From Streptomyces asoensis (GTDB lineage: Bacteria > Actinomycetota > Actinomycetes > Streptomycetales > Streptomycetaceae), in the NCBI RefSeq assembly GCF_016860545.1, contig NZ_BNEB01000006.1:1-64000 (forward strand): DNA of 64,000 nt, in the 5' to 3' direction. Of the stretch, positions 17,001 to 26,476 are shown piece after piece. The position numbers were made by a program, and so were the translations under genes. The stretch's first letter is position 1. Each line of letters begins with the position of its first letter. The notes beneath the pieces are model-generated. The model was not told the origin of the DNA. It was given only the letters and a program-made list of their open reading frames with translations, and did no database searches.

Positions 17001-20000
17001 ACTTGGTGATGCCGGCCGGGTCGGTCAGTGTTTTCGGTTCGGCGGCCGCGTTGTAGGTGCTCGTCGTGGTGATGCCCGCCGGTGTGGTCGACGCGGTCTG
17101 GTTGCCTGCGTCGTTCCAGGTGTAGCGGGTGACCAGGTTGGCGGTGGTCGGGTAGCGCTCGATGCTGGTGGCCGTCAGCTGTCGGCCCAGTTCGTCGTAG
17201 GTGGCTTCGGTGCGTGCGCCCATCGGGTCGGTGACCGAGAGCTGGAGGCCGGTGGGGGTCCAGGTGGTGCGGGTGACTCCGCCGCCGTCCGCGCTCTCGG
17301 GGTTGAGCAGGTCCGAGTCGGTTTCCGCCGCGACAGCTGTGGCGGCGTCGGCGGCCGGGTCTGTCTGGGCGGTCAGCTGCCCGAGCTGGTCGTAGGCGTA
17401 GCGCGTGACGCGGCCCAGGGGGTCTGTCGCGGTCTGCGGCTGGCCGAGCGCTGTGTAGGTGGTGCGGGCGGTCGCCGTCAGGGCGGTGGTGGCGCCGGGA
17501 GGGGTGTAGTCGGGCAGGGTGATGGCGGTGGTGCGGCCGAGGCGGTCGACTTCGGTGCGGGTCACCTTGCCGCGGGCGTCTCGTACGGCGGTGGCTTCGC
17601 CGAAGGTGTTGTATCCGGTGAGCGTGGTCGGCTTTGTGGTGGTGGCCGGCGCGCCGTTCTCCTCGGTCTGGACGGCGGGGGCGGTCTGCTGCACCGGGCG
17701 GCCCAGCGCGTCGTGGCGGTAGGTGGTGGTGTAGGCGGTCGGGTCGGCGCCGTTGGCGTTGCCGCGCGGGCTGACCGAGGTCAGCGGCAGGCCGCGGTTG
17801 TCGTAGGTGCCGGTGGTGATGTGGGTGGTGGTGGCGTCGGTGACGGTCTGCTTGGTGACGTTGCCGGCCGGGTCGTACTCGGAGGTGGTGGTGAGCTTCT
17901 TGGTGGCGGAGATCGTCTGGGTCTGTTCCTTGACGCGGTCGTCGCCGTCGTAGGTGTAGGTGGCGGTGCGGTTCAGGCCGGAGGGGTCGAGCACGCTCGT
18001 CTGGGTGCGTCCCAGGGCGTCGACGGTGAAGGTCTGGGTGGTCGTGCCGCCGCCGGTGACCTGTTTGGTGAGGTTGCCCGCCGGGTCGTAGGTGTCGGAC
18101 TCCAGCACGATGTCGTGGCGGCTGCCGTCTGCCTGGGTGACCTGCTTGGCGGTGGTCGTCGCCGCGAGGCCGTCGTCGTAGTAGGTGTAGGCGGTGGTGG
18201 CGCCCATCGCGTCCGTGGTGGACGCAAGGCGGCCGGCCGGGTCGTAGGCGTTGGAGACCAGCGTCAGGTCTTTGGTGGTACCGGACGGGTCGCCTGTCCA
18301 GTCGTCCAGGATCGTGGTGGCGTGCTGGTCGCCGGGAGTGTAGGTGTAGGTGACGTGGGTGCCCGCCGGGTCGGTCGTGCCGACGGTGCGGCCCAAGGTG
18401 TCGTGTTCGTACTGGGTGGTGTGCTGCTCGGCGTCGGTGGCGCTGTCGTTGAGGCCGTGGGCGTCGTAGTGGTAGCTGACGGCGCGTTCGGGGTCGCCGC
18501 CGGTGGTGTCCTTCGTGGACTCCGACAGCAGGTTGCCGTCTTCGTCAAAGGTGCGGCTGATCACGGCCGTGTGGGTGACCTGGGTGAGCTCGTTCTGTAC
18601 GGCTGCGCCGGTCTCGGTGACGATGTGTGAGGCCGCGTCGTAGGCGTAGGTGGTGCTCACGCCGGCGGGGAAGGTGTCGGAGACCTGCTTCTCGCTGGTC
18701 TTTCTGCCGAGTCCGTCGTAGGTGTACGACGTCACCAGCCCCAACGGCGAGGTGACGTCGGCCAGGTCGCCGCCCGCGTAGTAGCGGTAGGAGGTCTTCG
18801 CGCCGCCCGGTGTCGTCTGGGTCAGCACCAGGCCGGCCGGGGCCGTGCCGCCGCCGACCGCCGTCTCGGTGCCGACGGTGTAGGTCGTCGTCGCGGCCGA
18901 GGCGTCGGGGCGGGTCACGGTCGTGGGCAGGCCGAGCGGGTTGTAGGCGTACTGGGTGCGGTAGCGGGTGTCCTTGTAGTCGGTCGAGCGCTGGTCGCTG
19001 AGGGTGAGCGGTTTGTCGTTGCGCGGATCGAGCGGGTCACCGGCATTGAGGTAGTAGGAGGAGAAACTCGTCCAGCACGAGTCGGCGTCCCGGCAGGTCG
19101 TGCTGGAGACGGCGTTGCCGCGCGCGTCGTGGCCGGTGACGGTGGCGTGGCCGTTGGGGTCGGTGACGGTGTGGAGGTTGCCGGCCGTGTCGTAGGCGTA
19201 GGAGGTGAGCGCGCCGGTGGCGTCCTTCGCCGCGACGATGCGCTGGCCGCGCAGGGCGTCGTAGCTGGTGGTGCTGGTGTGCTGCTGCGGGTCGGTGACC
19301 TTGATGGTGGAGGTCAGGCCGGAGTCGGCGGCCTCGGCCTGGGCGCGGTAGTGGGCGGAGATCTGGTCTTCCGTCAGGGTGCCCCGGTAGAGGGCGGCTT
19401 CGTCGAGCTGGCCGTTGAAGTAGTAGGTGGCGGCGGGCAGATCCATCCAGCCGCCGTTGGCGTAGCCGCCGCCGAGGTAGGCGTAGGTGCGGCTCTGGTC
19501 GGCGACGGCGCCGTCGATCGAGCCGAGTTTGACGCCGTCCAGGTACAGGCTCTGGGTGGTACTGGCCGCGGTCAGCACGACGTGGTGCCATGCGCCGTCG
19601 GTGACCGGGCCGGGCGAGGTGATGGGCGCGGCTGCTGCTCCACCGGAGAGGTAGAACCGTCCGCGCAGCTTGCCCGCACCGTCGACGTTGAGGACCGGGA
19701 GGGCGGAGGTGGGTGTCTGGCCGATGGTGGCGTTTTGGAAGGCGAGCAGGACGCCCGAGGCGGTCGTGGTGCGGAACCACAGCTCCGCGGACATGTCCGC
19801 GGTACCGGCCAGGGTCGATGCGGGCAGTTGGACGGTGCCGCCGCCGCTGACCTTCACGGCGCGGTCGTCGCCGGCGCCGAACACGCCGCTCTGGTCGAGC
19901 TGCGAGGTGGCGCCGGTGTCCGGGCGGAAGGTGGCGTTCATGCCGGGGCCGCCGATCTCGCTGCCGAGCGCGGTGCCTTCGTCCTCGCCGAGGCGCCAGT

Positions 20001-23000
20001 AGGCGGCCGGGGCATCGGCGAGTACGACGCCGTCGTACTGGTCGCCGCGCCCGGCGACCAGGCTGCGGCGGGCCTGGATGTGCTGGTTGGGGGCGTCCGT
20101 CTGACCGGCGGCCGCGGGGATGTACTTCCACACACCTGCGGTCTGGGTGAAGGTCACCAGCGGCTTGTCGTAAAAGGCGACCTCGTCGATCTGGCCGGTG
20201 AAGTTGCGGTAGCCCGAGGCCTGGCCGTCCCAGCCGCTCGAGGAGTAGCCGCCGCCGACGAACACGTGGGCGTAGCGGTCCGCAGGAACGCCGGTGGCCG
20301 CGGTGGTCTGGAGGCTGCCGTCGACGAACAGGGCCTGCATACCGGCGTTGCCGGTGAGCAGGACGTGGTGCCAGGTGTCGTCGGTGAGGATCTCCTTGGA
20401 CAGCAGGCTGCTTCCGGTGCCCGCGAGGCGGCCGCGCAGCTTGCCGGCGGAGTCGATCAGCAGCATGGGCCGCCAGCCGGCGGGGGTGTCGCCGAGGTCG
20501 GCGTCCTGGTTGGTGACCAGGACACCGGGGCCGGTGGTCTTGAACCACAGCTCGAGCGACATGGCCGTGCTGGTGCCCAGTGACTCCGCCGGCATCTCGA
20601 TGGCGCCGTCGCCGGTGAAGGTCGCCGCGGTGTCGTCGCCGTCGGCGAAGATACCCGCGCTGCCCAGCCGTGTTCCGTCCAGGTAGCTGCCGGCCAGGTC
20701 CTCGCCCAGGGGGCTGGCGGCTTCGGCGCCGCCGCGCTCGCCCAGCCGCCAGTAGCCGGTGGGGCCACTGCGCTGGATGGTGTCCGCGTAGGTGGAGGAG
20801 GAGGTCGAGTAGGCGGGCGCCGATACCTTCCAGGTGCCGCCGTTGTCGTCGGTGTGTTCGGTGAGCCGTCCGCTGACGGTGTCGTAGGTCGCGGTGGCGT
20901 GCTGTCGGCCCGAGGGCAGCGTGACCTTGGTCAGCTGGCCGACGGCGGCCCGTGCGGCGTAGTGCTCGGCGATGGTCGCGGGGTCCAGGGTGTGGTCGTA
21001 GAAGGCGACTTCGTCCATCTGGCCCGTGAAGGGGTACCAGGCGGGGGCCATGTCCATCCAGCCGCCGTTGGCGTAGCCGGCGCCGACGAAGGCGTACTCA
21101 CGGGACTGTTCGGCGATGACGCCGCTGATCGAGCCGAGCTTGACCCCGTCCAGGTAGAGGCTCTGGGTGTTGGCGGCGGCGGTCAGCACCGCGTGGTGCC
21201 ATGCGCCGTCGGTGACCGTCTGCGGTGAGGTGATGGGTACGGCGGAGGCTCCACCGGAGAGGTAGAAGCGTCCGCGCAGCTTGCCCGCACCGTCGACGTT
21301 CAGCACGGGGAGCGCTGTGGTGGGCTTCTCCCCCACGTCGGCGTTTTGGAAGCTGACCAGGACGCCGGCCGCGGTGGTGGTCTTGAACCACACCTCGATG
21401 GTCGGGAACGCGGACGTCTTCAGGGTGTCCGCCGGCAGTTCGACGACCGAGTCGGCGCCGTCGAAACCTGCGGAGGTGTCGGTCGTGCCCGCGATGGCCG
21501 AGGCGGCGCCAAGCAGGGTGTCGCGGTGCACCGCGTCGTTCAGGCCGGTGCGTGAGACGGCCTGGCTGGCCGCCACGGAACCCTCGGCCTCGCCGAGCCG
21601 CCAGTAGGACGTCGGCGACGCGTCCAGCACGCCGCTGCGGTAGAGCGAGCCGGTGGCGTACTCGTACAGCGTGCACTTGGTCGTCGACGTCGGCGGGCAC
21701 ACCTTGGTGAGCTGGTCGCCGGTGTAGGTGTACGACCAGGCAAGTCCCGGGGTGCTGGCGTCGATGGCGCTGGTGGTGACGGTGGTGACGTGCTGGCCGC
21801 TCCAGCCGAACGACAGGGAGCGGCCCGACAGGTCGTCGGTCACCTTTTTCACCGGGCCGCCGCTGGCGCTCTCGTGCGTGATGCTCTGGCTGCGGCCGGC
21901 GACGTCGCTGATCTTGGTGAGGACACCATTGGCCAGGAAGCGGTAGGTGGTGCCGGAGCGTTCCCGAAGGACCCAGTCCGTCAGCTGGCGGGCCAGGGTG
22001 AGCGAGCCGCCGGACGGGCCGGTGTAGGTGCCGTCGGCGTTCTTGCCGAACCTGGCCTGCGAGCCGTCGGACAGGGTGATCAGGACCGATGCGGTGGCCG
22101 GTTCCTCGCGCAGCTGCATGTCCCAGCGGGTGGACCAGCCGGTGCCGAACGCTCCGCCGGTGCGCGGGTCGAGGGAGTTGTAGGTGCGCGTCAGGGACAG
22201 CTCGGGTCCCACGGTGCTCAGCGCGGCGTCGGTCGCCGCCGTGACGTAGTTGCCCTCCCGGGTGCCGATCTCCTTGCCTTCATCGGCGCCGCCGAGATGG
22301 CTGGTCACGGCGGGCTGCGGGACCTGCGTGGTCAGCAGCGCGGCGCCGGGGCGGGTGGAGGTGGCCGATCCGTCGTAGGCGTACCCGTACCAGGCGTAGG
22401 TCTTGTCCCAGGACAGCCAGCCGGACGGCACCGCCCACTGCTGGCCGTCGCCGCGCGGGCCGGTCTTGCAGTTTTTGCGCAGGTTGCTGCCCTCGACCTC
22501 GCAGACCTCGAAGGAGTACTGCAGGGCGGCCTTCGGGTAACGGTCCGCGTCGGTGCCCTTGGCCCACAGCGTGGGGGTGAGAGTGTTGACGCTGATGCCG
22601 CTGCCGGGCGATTCCGCTGTGAGCTGCGGCGGGATGTTCACCGCGGACAGCCTGACCGCGGCCCCTGGCACGCCGGCGGCGGTGAAGCGGCTGACGCCGA
22701 CTTCCTCCATCGTCCACTGCACGGTGTAGGTGGCGGGGGTCAGCGGGGCGACCTTCGCGTCCAGGGTGATGGACTCACCGGGCGAGATCGCCTGCGGCAT
22801 CGCCGTCCAGCGGATCTTGGTGCTGTCGGTGATCTCCTTGCCTGCCGCGTCGAACAGGTTGTAGCGCAGTTTGTAGTTGCCGTTCGCGGGCCAGGTCGCC
22901 TGTCCCTGGTTGGTGACGGTGACCTTCTCGACGCCCTCGGTGGTGGCCGTGACCGGCGCGGTGAAGTCGCCGAGCGAGTAGGCGGCGCCGTACTTGGTCC

Positions 23001-24624
23001 AGGTGACGTCCAGGCTCGGCTTGCCGCCCGGGTAGTCGTCGGAGCCGAACTGCTTCCAGCTCTTGGAGTCGGTGGCCGACGCCTTCACGGCCAGGCCGTA
23101 GTTCTTCTTGCGGGCGTGCGTCCAGTCGTCGACCAGCTTGCGGCCGGCAGCGCCGAGCTTGATGGTCTCCCACGCAGCCCCGCAGGACCATGTCTCGGCG
23201 CCCGAGGGCCGCCAGCCGTGCGCGAAGCTCTTCGACGCCAGCGAGGCGCCCGTCGAGGGCCCCGGCCACTTCGATGTCGTGGACTCCGCCCAGTTCGAGG
23301 TGATCGGGTGCACGGTCACCGGCCGGGCGGTGCACGACTGCGACCAGGTGTTGTACAACGCAAGGTTGGCGCTGACCACCCACGCGTTCTTCAGCGTGGT
23401 CTCAAGGCCTGCGAAGCGCAGGAACGCCGACGCCTTGTGGCTGCCGCCGTCATACGTGCCGACCTTCAGCACCGTGTCCGAGGCGAAGTTGGTGGTGTAC
23501 GGGTACTCCACGTACGTACCCGAGGTGGCCGCCACGGTCTGCACCGACGGGTCGACGCGCACGGGAAAGACCCGCTCGGGCGCGGACAGCCAGCCCTTGT
23601 CGAGCGTGACAACCAGCACCTGCCGGCCGTCCTCCACTGCCAGGCTGTAGGTGACACCGGAGGAGATCACACCCTCGTTGGCATCGGGAGCCAGGTTCGA
23701 GTCCTGCATCCATCCGACCGGCGTCCAGGCACGAACGGCACCCGCGGCATCGACGAACACCACATTGCCCTGCTCATCGAGCCGCGCGGTGAGACCTTGC
23801 AGTTCCAGCGGAAAGCGCCACACGGTGGGCGCGCCGGCGTCCTTGAGGACCAGGGTCTCCTTGAGCGAGTCGCTGCCGGCGATGAACTCCATGTCCGAGT
23901 TGGGGCGCGCGTTCTCGTAGGTGAGCGTGCTGTCTTCGGCCTGGCCTGCGACTGGGTGCGCGCCGTCGACGCCATAGCCGACGGAGACTCCCTCGTCGAC
24001 CTGCATCCGCACCACGGGGTCGGAGTCAGCTGTCCCGGCGAACTCGATCTGCGCCGCAGTCGAACCGGTCTCCCAGCCCTCCTCGCTTGCGCTCATCGCG
24101 CTGGGTCCCGATGAGTCCTGGGGCACGAGCCTGGTGTCGATCGGCTTCCAGCTGCCGTCCTGGGCCCGGAAGTTGACCGGCTCCGTGTAGAAGCGGGTGG
24201 TGTAGGTGCCGTCCGGGTTGAGGTAGGTGCGCTCGCGTTCCGAGCGCTCGCCCGCCATCTCCTTGCTGCGCGTGGCGTCGAAGCCCTGCGGAGCAACGAC
24301 GCCGCCGGGCGCCTCGACCTCGACGGCCTGCCCGGGCTCGGGCGTCCGGGCAGTACTGGCCAGGCGCGTGACACCGTCGCCCTGCTCGGCCGGCAGCTCG
24401 CCGCGCCCAGTGAGCGCCCCGTTATGCCCGCCCTTCGCGGCGGCATCCGTGGCCTGCGCGGACGCAGTGTGCCCGCGCCCTGCGGCAGAACCCCAGTGCT
24501 GATCGGGGGCTTCCTCGGAACCGACGCCTGCGGACTGCCCCACAGCGAGGGCTACTTGGTCGGTCCCGGCCAGCACGGCCAGGACGAAGACAACAGCGAG
24601 AACCAGCGGACGTGCCGGACGCAC
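14002..24624 (-). CDS. giant secreted Rhs/YD-repeat polymorphic toxin with C-terminal nuclease
   Basis: This is one uninterrupted 3540-residue frame from GTG 24624. The N-terminus is a signal peptide ('LVLAVVFVLAVLAGTDQVA'). A DNRLRE-like cell-wall region lies around residues 360-545. Three LamG/concanavalin-like modules follow near residues 1050-1200, 1310-1490 and 1545-1750, sharing phrases such as 'DGAWHHAVLTAA' and 'SLYLDGVKLGS'. YD repeats of the 'YTYDALGR' kind then fill residues ~1750-3100, and 'YGYINGGPLNGTDPTGH' near 3135 marks the end of the Rhs core. After a Pro/Lys-rich linker the last ~180 residues contain 'WVNACHLLAKSLSGDGRN' and 'NLSTCARAANAH', matching the DNA/RNA non-specific endonuclease family (His and Asn of the ββα-metal site). 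The product is probably a contact-dependent antibacterial toxin. The SUKH gene downstream would protect the producer. GC drops towards the toxin tip, a sign of module exchange. Confidence 0.9.
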   Translation of the reverse strand: MRPARPLVLAVVFVLAVLAGTDQVALAVGQSAGVGSEEAPDQHWGSAAGRGHTASAQATDAAAKGGHNGALTGRGELPAEQGDGVTRLASTARTPEPGQAVEVEAPGGVVAPQGFDATRSKEMAGERSERERTYLNPDGTYTTRFYTEPVNFRAQDGSWKPIDTRLVPQDSSGPSAMSASEEGWETGSTAAQIEFAGTADSDPVVRMQVDEGVSVGYGVDGAHPVAGQAEDSTLTYENARPNSDMEFIAGSDSLKETLVLKDAGAPTVWRFPLELQGLTARLDEQGNVVFVDAAGAVRAWTPVGWMQDSNLAPDANEGVISSGVTYSLAVEDGRQVLVVTLDKGWLSAPERVFPVRVDPSVQTVAATSGTYVEYPYTTNFASDTVLKVGTYDGGSHKASAFLRFAGLETTLKNAWVVSANLALYNTWSQSCTARPVTVHPITSNWAESTTSKWPGPSTGASLASKSFAHGWRPSGAETWSCGAAWETIKLGAAGRKLVDDWTHARKKNYGLAVKASATDSKSWKQFGSDDYPGGKPSLDVTWTKYGAAYSLGDFTAPVTATTEGVEKVTVTNQGQATWPANGNYKLRYNLFDAAGKEITDSTKIRWTAMPQAISPGESITLDAKVAPLTPATYTVQWTMEEVGVSRFTAAGVPGAAVRLSAVNIPPQLTAESPGSGISVNTLTPTLWAKGTDADRYPKAALQYSFEVCEVEGSNLRKNCKTGPRGDGQQWAVPSGWLSWDKTYAWYGYAYDGSATSTRPGAALLTTQVPQPAVTSHLGGADEGKEIGTREGNYVTAATDAALSTVGPELSLTRTYNSLDPRTGGAFGTGWSTRWDMQLREEPATASVLITLSDGSQARFGKNADGTYTGPSGGSLTLARQLTDWVLRERSGTTYRFLANGVLTKISDVAGRSQSITHESASGGPVKKVTDDLSGRSLSFGWSGQHVTTVTTSAIDASTPGLAWSYTYTGDQLTKVCPPTSTTKCTLYEYATGSLYRSGVLDASPTSYWRLGEAEGSVAASQAVSRTGLNDAVHRDTLLGAASAIAGTTDTSAGFDGADSVVELPADTLKTSAFPTIEVWFKTTTAAGVLVSFQNADVGEKPTTALPVLNVDGAGKLRGRFYLSGGASAVPITSPQTVTDGAWHHAVLTAAANTQSLYLDGVKLGSISGVIAEQSREYAFVGAGYANGGWMDMAPAWYPFTGQMDEVAFYDHTLDPATIAEHYAARAAVGQLTKVTLPSGRQHATATYDTVSGRLTEHTDDNGGTWKVSAPAYSTSSSTYADTIQRSGPTGYWRLGERGGAEAASPLGEDLAGSYLDGTRLGSAGIFADGDDTAATFTGDGAIEMPAESLGTSTAMSLELWFKTTGPGVLVTNQDADLGDTPAGWRPMLLIDSAGKLRGRLAGTGSSLLSKEILTDDTWHHVLLTGNAGMQALFVDGSLQTTAATGVPADRYAHVFVGGGYSSSGWDGQASGYRNFTGQIDEVAFYDKPLVTFTQTAGVWKYIPAAAGQTDAPNQHIQARRSLVAGRGDQYDGVVLADAPAAYWRLGEDEGTALGSEIGGPGMNATFRPDTGATSQLDQSGVFGAGDDRAVKVSGGGTVQLPASTLAGTADMSAELWFRTTTASGVLLAFQNATIGQTPTSALPVLNVDGAGKLRGRFYLSGGAAAAPITSPGPVTDGAWHHVVLTAASTTQSLYLDGVKLGSIDGAVADQSRTYAYLGGGYANGGWMDLPAATYYFNGQLDEAALYRGTLTEDQISAHYRAQAEAADSGLTSTIKVTDPQQHTSTTSYDALRGQRIVAAKDATGALTSYAYDTAGNLHTVTDPNGHATVTGHDARGNAVSSTTCRDADSCWTSFSSYYLNAGDPLDPRNDKPLTLSDQRSTDYKDTRYRTQYAYNPLGLPTTVTRPDASAATTTYTVGTETAVGGGTAPAGLVLTQTTPGGAKTSYRYYAGGDLADVTSPLGLVTSYTYDGLGRKTSEKQVSDTFPAGVSTTYAYDAASHIVTETGAAVQNELTQVTHTAVISRTFDEDGNLLSESTKDTTGGDPERAVSYHYDAHGLNDSATDAEQHTTQYEHDTLGRTVGTTDPAGTHVTYTYTPGDQHATTILDDWTGDPSGTTKDLTLVSNAYDPAGRLASTTDAMGATTAYTYYDDGLAATTTAKQVTQADGSRHDIVLESDTYDPAGNLTKQVTGGGTTTQTFTVDALGRTQTSVLDPSGLNRTATYTYDGDDRVKEQTQTISATKKLTTTSEYDPAGNVTKQTVTDATTTHITTGTYDNRGLPLTSVSPRGNANGADPTAYTTTYRHDALGRPVQQTAPAVQTEENGAPATTTKPTTLTGYNTFGEATAVRDARGKVTRTEVDRLGRTTAITLPDYTPPGATTALTATARTTYTALGQPQTATDPLGRVTRYAYDQLGQLTAQTDPAADAATAVAAETDSDLLNPESADGGGVTRTTWTPTGLQLSVTDPMGARTEATYDELGRQLTATSIERYPTTANLVTRYTWNDAGNQTASTTPAGITTTSTYNAAAEPKTLTDPAGITKFDYDGLGRQTETTDATNRRATTAYDALGNITASTDYGTGTTALRTDTAEYDAEGNRTASTPAGSKARSTYAYDALGRTTTQTEPVTATTSITTTLGYDAAGNLTRLTDGRGNKTLYTFNSLGLPESTIEPSTTAHPNTADRTWTTVYDTAGQPVTELLPGGVKRERTYDGLGRLTTETGTGAEATTATRTLGYDLTGRLTSIGTADGLTRNTYTYNDQGALLTATGPGGTSTYAYNADGSMTHRTTTAGTTDYTYDAAGRIDTVRDSITGNNVLYDFDPAGRPSLEQYATSPTGTAPYTVTAKRTYGYDELGRLNTDAVTSADGATSVASTTYGYDLDDNLTSKKTTGTAGAGTNTYTYDYANRMTSWTKDATLTTSYEWDAAGNRTKAGSTAATFDARNRQLTDGTTAYTYTARGTLSSTSTGSGAARALTFDAFERKITDGGTTYAYDSLDRVQTRGSTAFTYDGGSNNLAGDGTTDYNRTPEGTLLSLSTGPTKQWALTDQHTDLVAGLTADGNSVSGSTSYDPFGKETATNGTTPAVGYQSGWTDPASGDVNMAARWYQPETGSFGSRDTWQLDPEPSAEANRYGYINGGPLNGTDPTGHIRQRDIGSGASSTGTLGFRGSSRFTTRRSSSSRSRANSGGSTGRGTASRAQARRIQREMNLGSYRGPTRPVSGRPSSSPGKGRPIGRPVNGRNTAPKRSTPTPKQSKGTTAPRTPRPPQNPNKGPRPKPAPKRSIPRAKVDATYTIDQGVSRTVTSQAVADMVDVAVFIPLGNMAANALLPDNAETGTDRNSGGDCRRGGAGWVEYGDVDSAHGDRATGVEACLDSAYLATHKGSATKWKEVAPPGYEWARDYAGYLGNRPPGEWVNACHLLAKSLSGDGRNLKNLSTCARAANAHSIAATDPGVAENMAVYEDQVVRAIGRGEIVHYKVVPVYKGSRTVPVSYDLTAYGTLGGKPGLSLAVPIPNMMYSNKFKGTYNIGLVNVEGGPVPTGTTP

Positions 24625-24666
24625 GGAATCCCCCCACCCAAAAGATCACGAGTGGGCAATTCCTAA

Positions 24667-24721
24667 AGGATCTCCAAAGAAATCACAAGACATCCACAAG
24701 ATTTCGCAAGGTCAAGTGAAC
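24667..24721 (-). promoter_or_regulatory. A/T-rich upstream region of the Rhs gene with dyad
   Basis: Just upstream of the Rhs start (minus strand) is an unusually A/T-rich block. On the plus strand GAAATC and GATTTC form a dyad around two ACAAGA copies spaced 11 bases apart. A TTGACC hexamer on the minus strand lies further upstream at about 24711-24716. This could hold a promoter and an operator, but no clear -10 box can be named. Confidence 0.3.
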
Positions 24722-24929
24722 ATGATCACGCCGCATTACACGCAAAACGCGCTGGTCACAGGCCTGTGATGCGACTATCCAGCCCGGTTCCTCCTGCGGG
24801 GGCAGCGCCCAAGACGGCGGAGAAGATCCTCGCAAGAATCTCCGGCCAGCAGGCGCCTGCACCGCGGCTCCGCACCCCTGATGTGGGAGCGACTGCGCAG
24901 GCAACGGCTTCCCTTAATTCAGGTGCGAA

Positions 24930-25705
24930 CTGGCAGCGCGAGGAGGCGGATCGGAAATCCGCCAGCCAACCGGCTGCACGGCCTGCTGACCCAGATCCAC
25001 CCGTCGTTGGAACGGGTGCTGGGGCCGTGGTTGCAGCACCCGGCCGTCCTCACCCTGCTGGAACGGTTCGGGTCTCCGGCCCAGATCCGCAAGGCCGGCT
25101 GTCGGCGGCTGGTCACCCTGCTGCGGCCGAAGGCGCCGAGAATAGCCGAGCGACTGGTCGACGAGATCTTCACCGCGTTGGACGAGCAGAGCGTCACCAT
25201 TCCGGGGACCGAGGCGGCCGCGCTGGTTGTCCCGGGTCTGGCCGCCTCCCTAATGGCCGTGCTTGACCAACGCAAGCTGCTGGCCGGGCGGATAGAGGAA
25301 CTCGTGGAAGTCCACTCTCTTGCGAAGGTCTTCACGTCGATGCCGGGAGTCGGCGTAGGACCGGAGCCAGGATCCTCATCGAGGTCGGCGACGGCAGCAC
25401 CTTTCCGACCGCCGGCTACCTCGCCGTCTACGCAGACCTCGCCCCGATGACCCGGAGCTCGGGCTCCTCGATCCGCGGCGAACAGCCCTCCAGACGAGGA
25501 AACAAGCAGTTCAAAAGGCCTCCTTCCTTTCGGTGTTCGCCGCCCTGGGCGACTCTGCGTCCCGGGCCCACCACGACAAGAAGATCAGCCACAGCAAGCA
25601 CCACACACAGGCCCTGCTCCGCCTCGCCCGCCGCCGAGCCGATGTCCCCTTCGCCGTCCCCCGTGACGGAACCTTCTATGAGCCGCAGCCCGCCAAAGTC
25701 GCGTG
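24930..25705 (+). pseudogene. IS110-family transposase relic
   Basis: The plus strand carries the C-terminal part of an IS110-type recombinase in pieces. The first piece reads 'ANRLHGLLTQIHPSLERVLG' and 'PGTEAAALVVPGLAASLMAV', ending with 'LAKVFTSMPGVGV'. After a frame change, 'ILIEVGDGSTFPTAGYLAV' and 'MTRSSGSSIRGEQPSRRGNK' follow, the Transposase_20 domain with its Ser-containing motif. After another change come residues equivalent to 'HHTQALLRLARRRADV'. The N-terminal DEDD domain is missing and at least two frameshifts break the frame, so it is inactive. It separates the Rhs promoter from the ankyrin gene. Confidence 0.72.
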
Positions 25706-25721
25706 ACCTGCGGAAACTGCA

Positions 25722-26063
25722 CTACGAGACAGGACGATCCCCGAGATGCACCGCGACGTCTGAACCTATACGCCAGCCGGCAAGGCGCCGCGGGCTCACG
25801 CCATGAAGGTTGTCCATGTCCGGATCGGCGCCGGCATTGACCAGCAGCGACAGCACCGCGCCATCACTTCGATGTGTGAACACCGCCTGCCACAACGGCG
25901 TATTGCCCTGCTCGTCGGGGGCATCCACTTCCGCACCCGCAGCAAGGAGAGAGCCGACAGCCGCGGCATCCTGCTCGTCCGCCGCGAAGTGCAGCGGCGT
26001 CCACCCCTCGCGGCTTTCACGACCCAAGCCCTGAACCTCATCCGTCATGCCAGCCATCATCAC
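25722..26063 (-). CDS. small ankyrin-repeat protein
   Basis: This encodes up to 113 residues (several Met codons near the start; MTDEV at codon 6 is also plausible). It has two to three ankyrin repeats: 'EGWTPLHFAADEQDAAAVGS', 'AGAEVDAPDEQGNTPLWQA' and 'LLVNAGADPDMDNLHGVSPR'. Ankyrin repeats mediate protein-protein contacts and in bacteria are frequent in immunity or accessory loci. Its position beside a toxin locus and the NTPase system is suggestive only. Length and repeats look intact. Confidence 0.72.
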   Translation of the reverse strand: MMMAGMTDEVQGLGRESREGWTPLHFAADEQDAAAVGSLLAAGAEVDAPDEQGNTPLWQAVFTHRSDGAVLSLLVNAGADPDMDNLHGVSPRRLAGWRIGSDVAVHLGDRPVS

Positions 26064-26105
26064 GGCATCTTGACGAAGGACATAGGGCCCCCGCGACCGG
26101 CACCG

Positions 26106-26306
26106 CTACGGCTCCGTCCCGCCCGCGGGGACGGAGGTCACGACGACGTCGCCGTGGGGCAGGGCCGGTCGCGGGATCTCCTGCCTCTGCGAACGGAAGA
26201 CGCCCCAGCAGCGCGCTTCGGCCAACACCCCTTCACGCCGATCACATACCTCGCACCGGAGCAGGATTCCATTCGGCGCACCGATCCAGCCAGGTTGCGC
26301 CATCAT
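26106..26306 (-). CDS. hypothetical small protein upstream of ankyrin gene
   Basis: This is a 66-residue open frame on the same strand as the ankyrin gene, 42 bases before it, starting at an ATG preceded by GGGTGG. It contains one CxxC-like pair ('LLRCEVCDRREGVL'). No family is recognised and the coding nature is uncertain; it could be a relic. Confidence 0.3.
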   Translation of the reverse strand: MMAQPGWIGAPNGILLRCEVCDRREGVLAEARCWGVFRSQRQEIPRPALPHGDVVVTSVPAGGTEP

Positions 26307-26476
26307 CCACCCACGTCAACTCGCCTGCGAGTGATACCCCTTCAGATGACATAAAACAGACTGCGCCTGCTCTCCTGCAATGACAACCGATCAAGGGCAT
26401 ACGTCAGGGTGGGGAGAATTCGGCATTTGAGCCACCTGGCATGGGAACCTCGTTACACTACCGCCCGTAGTCACTA

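Noticed and set aside
17713..18630. 305-codon plus-strand frame within the Rhs gene
   Set aside because: The Gly/Val/Arg-rich peptide is a shadow of the YD-repeat coding strand.
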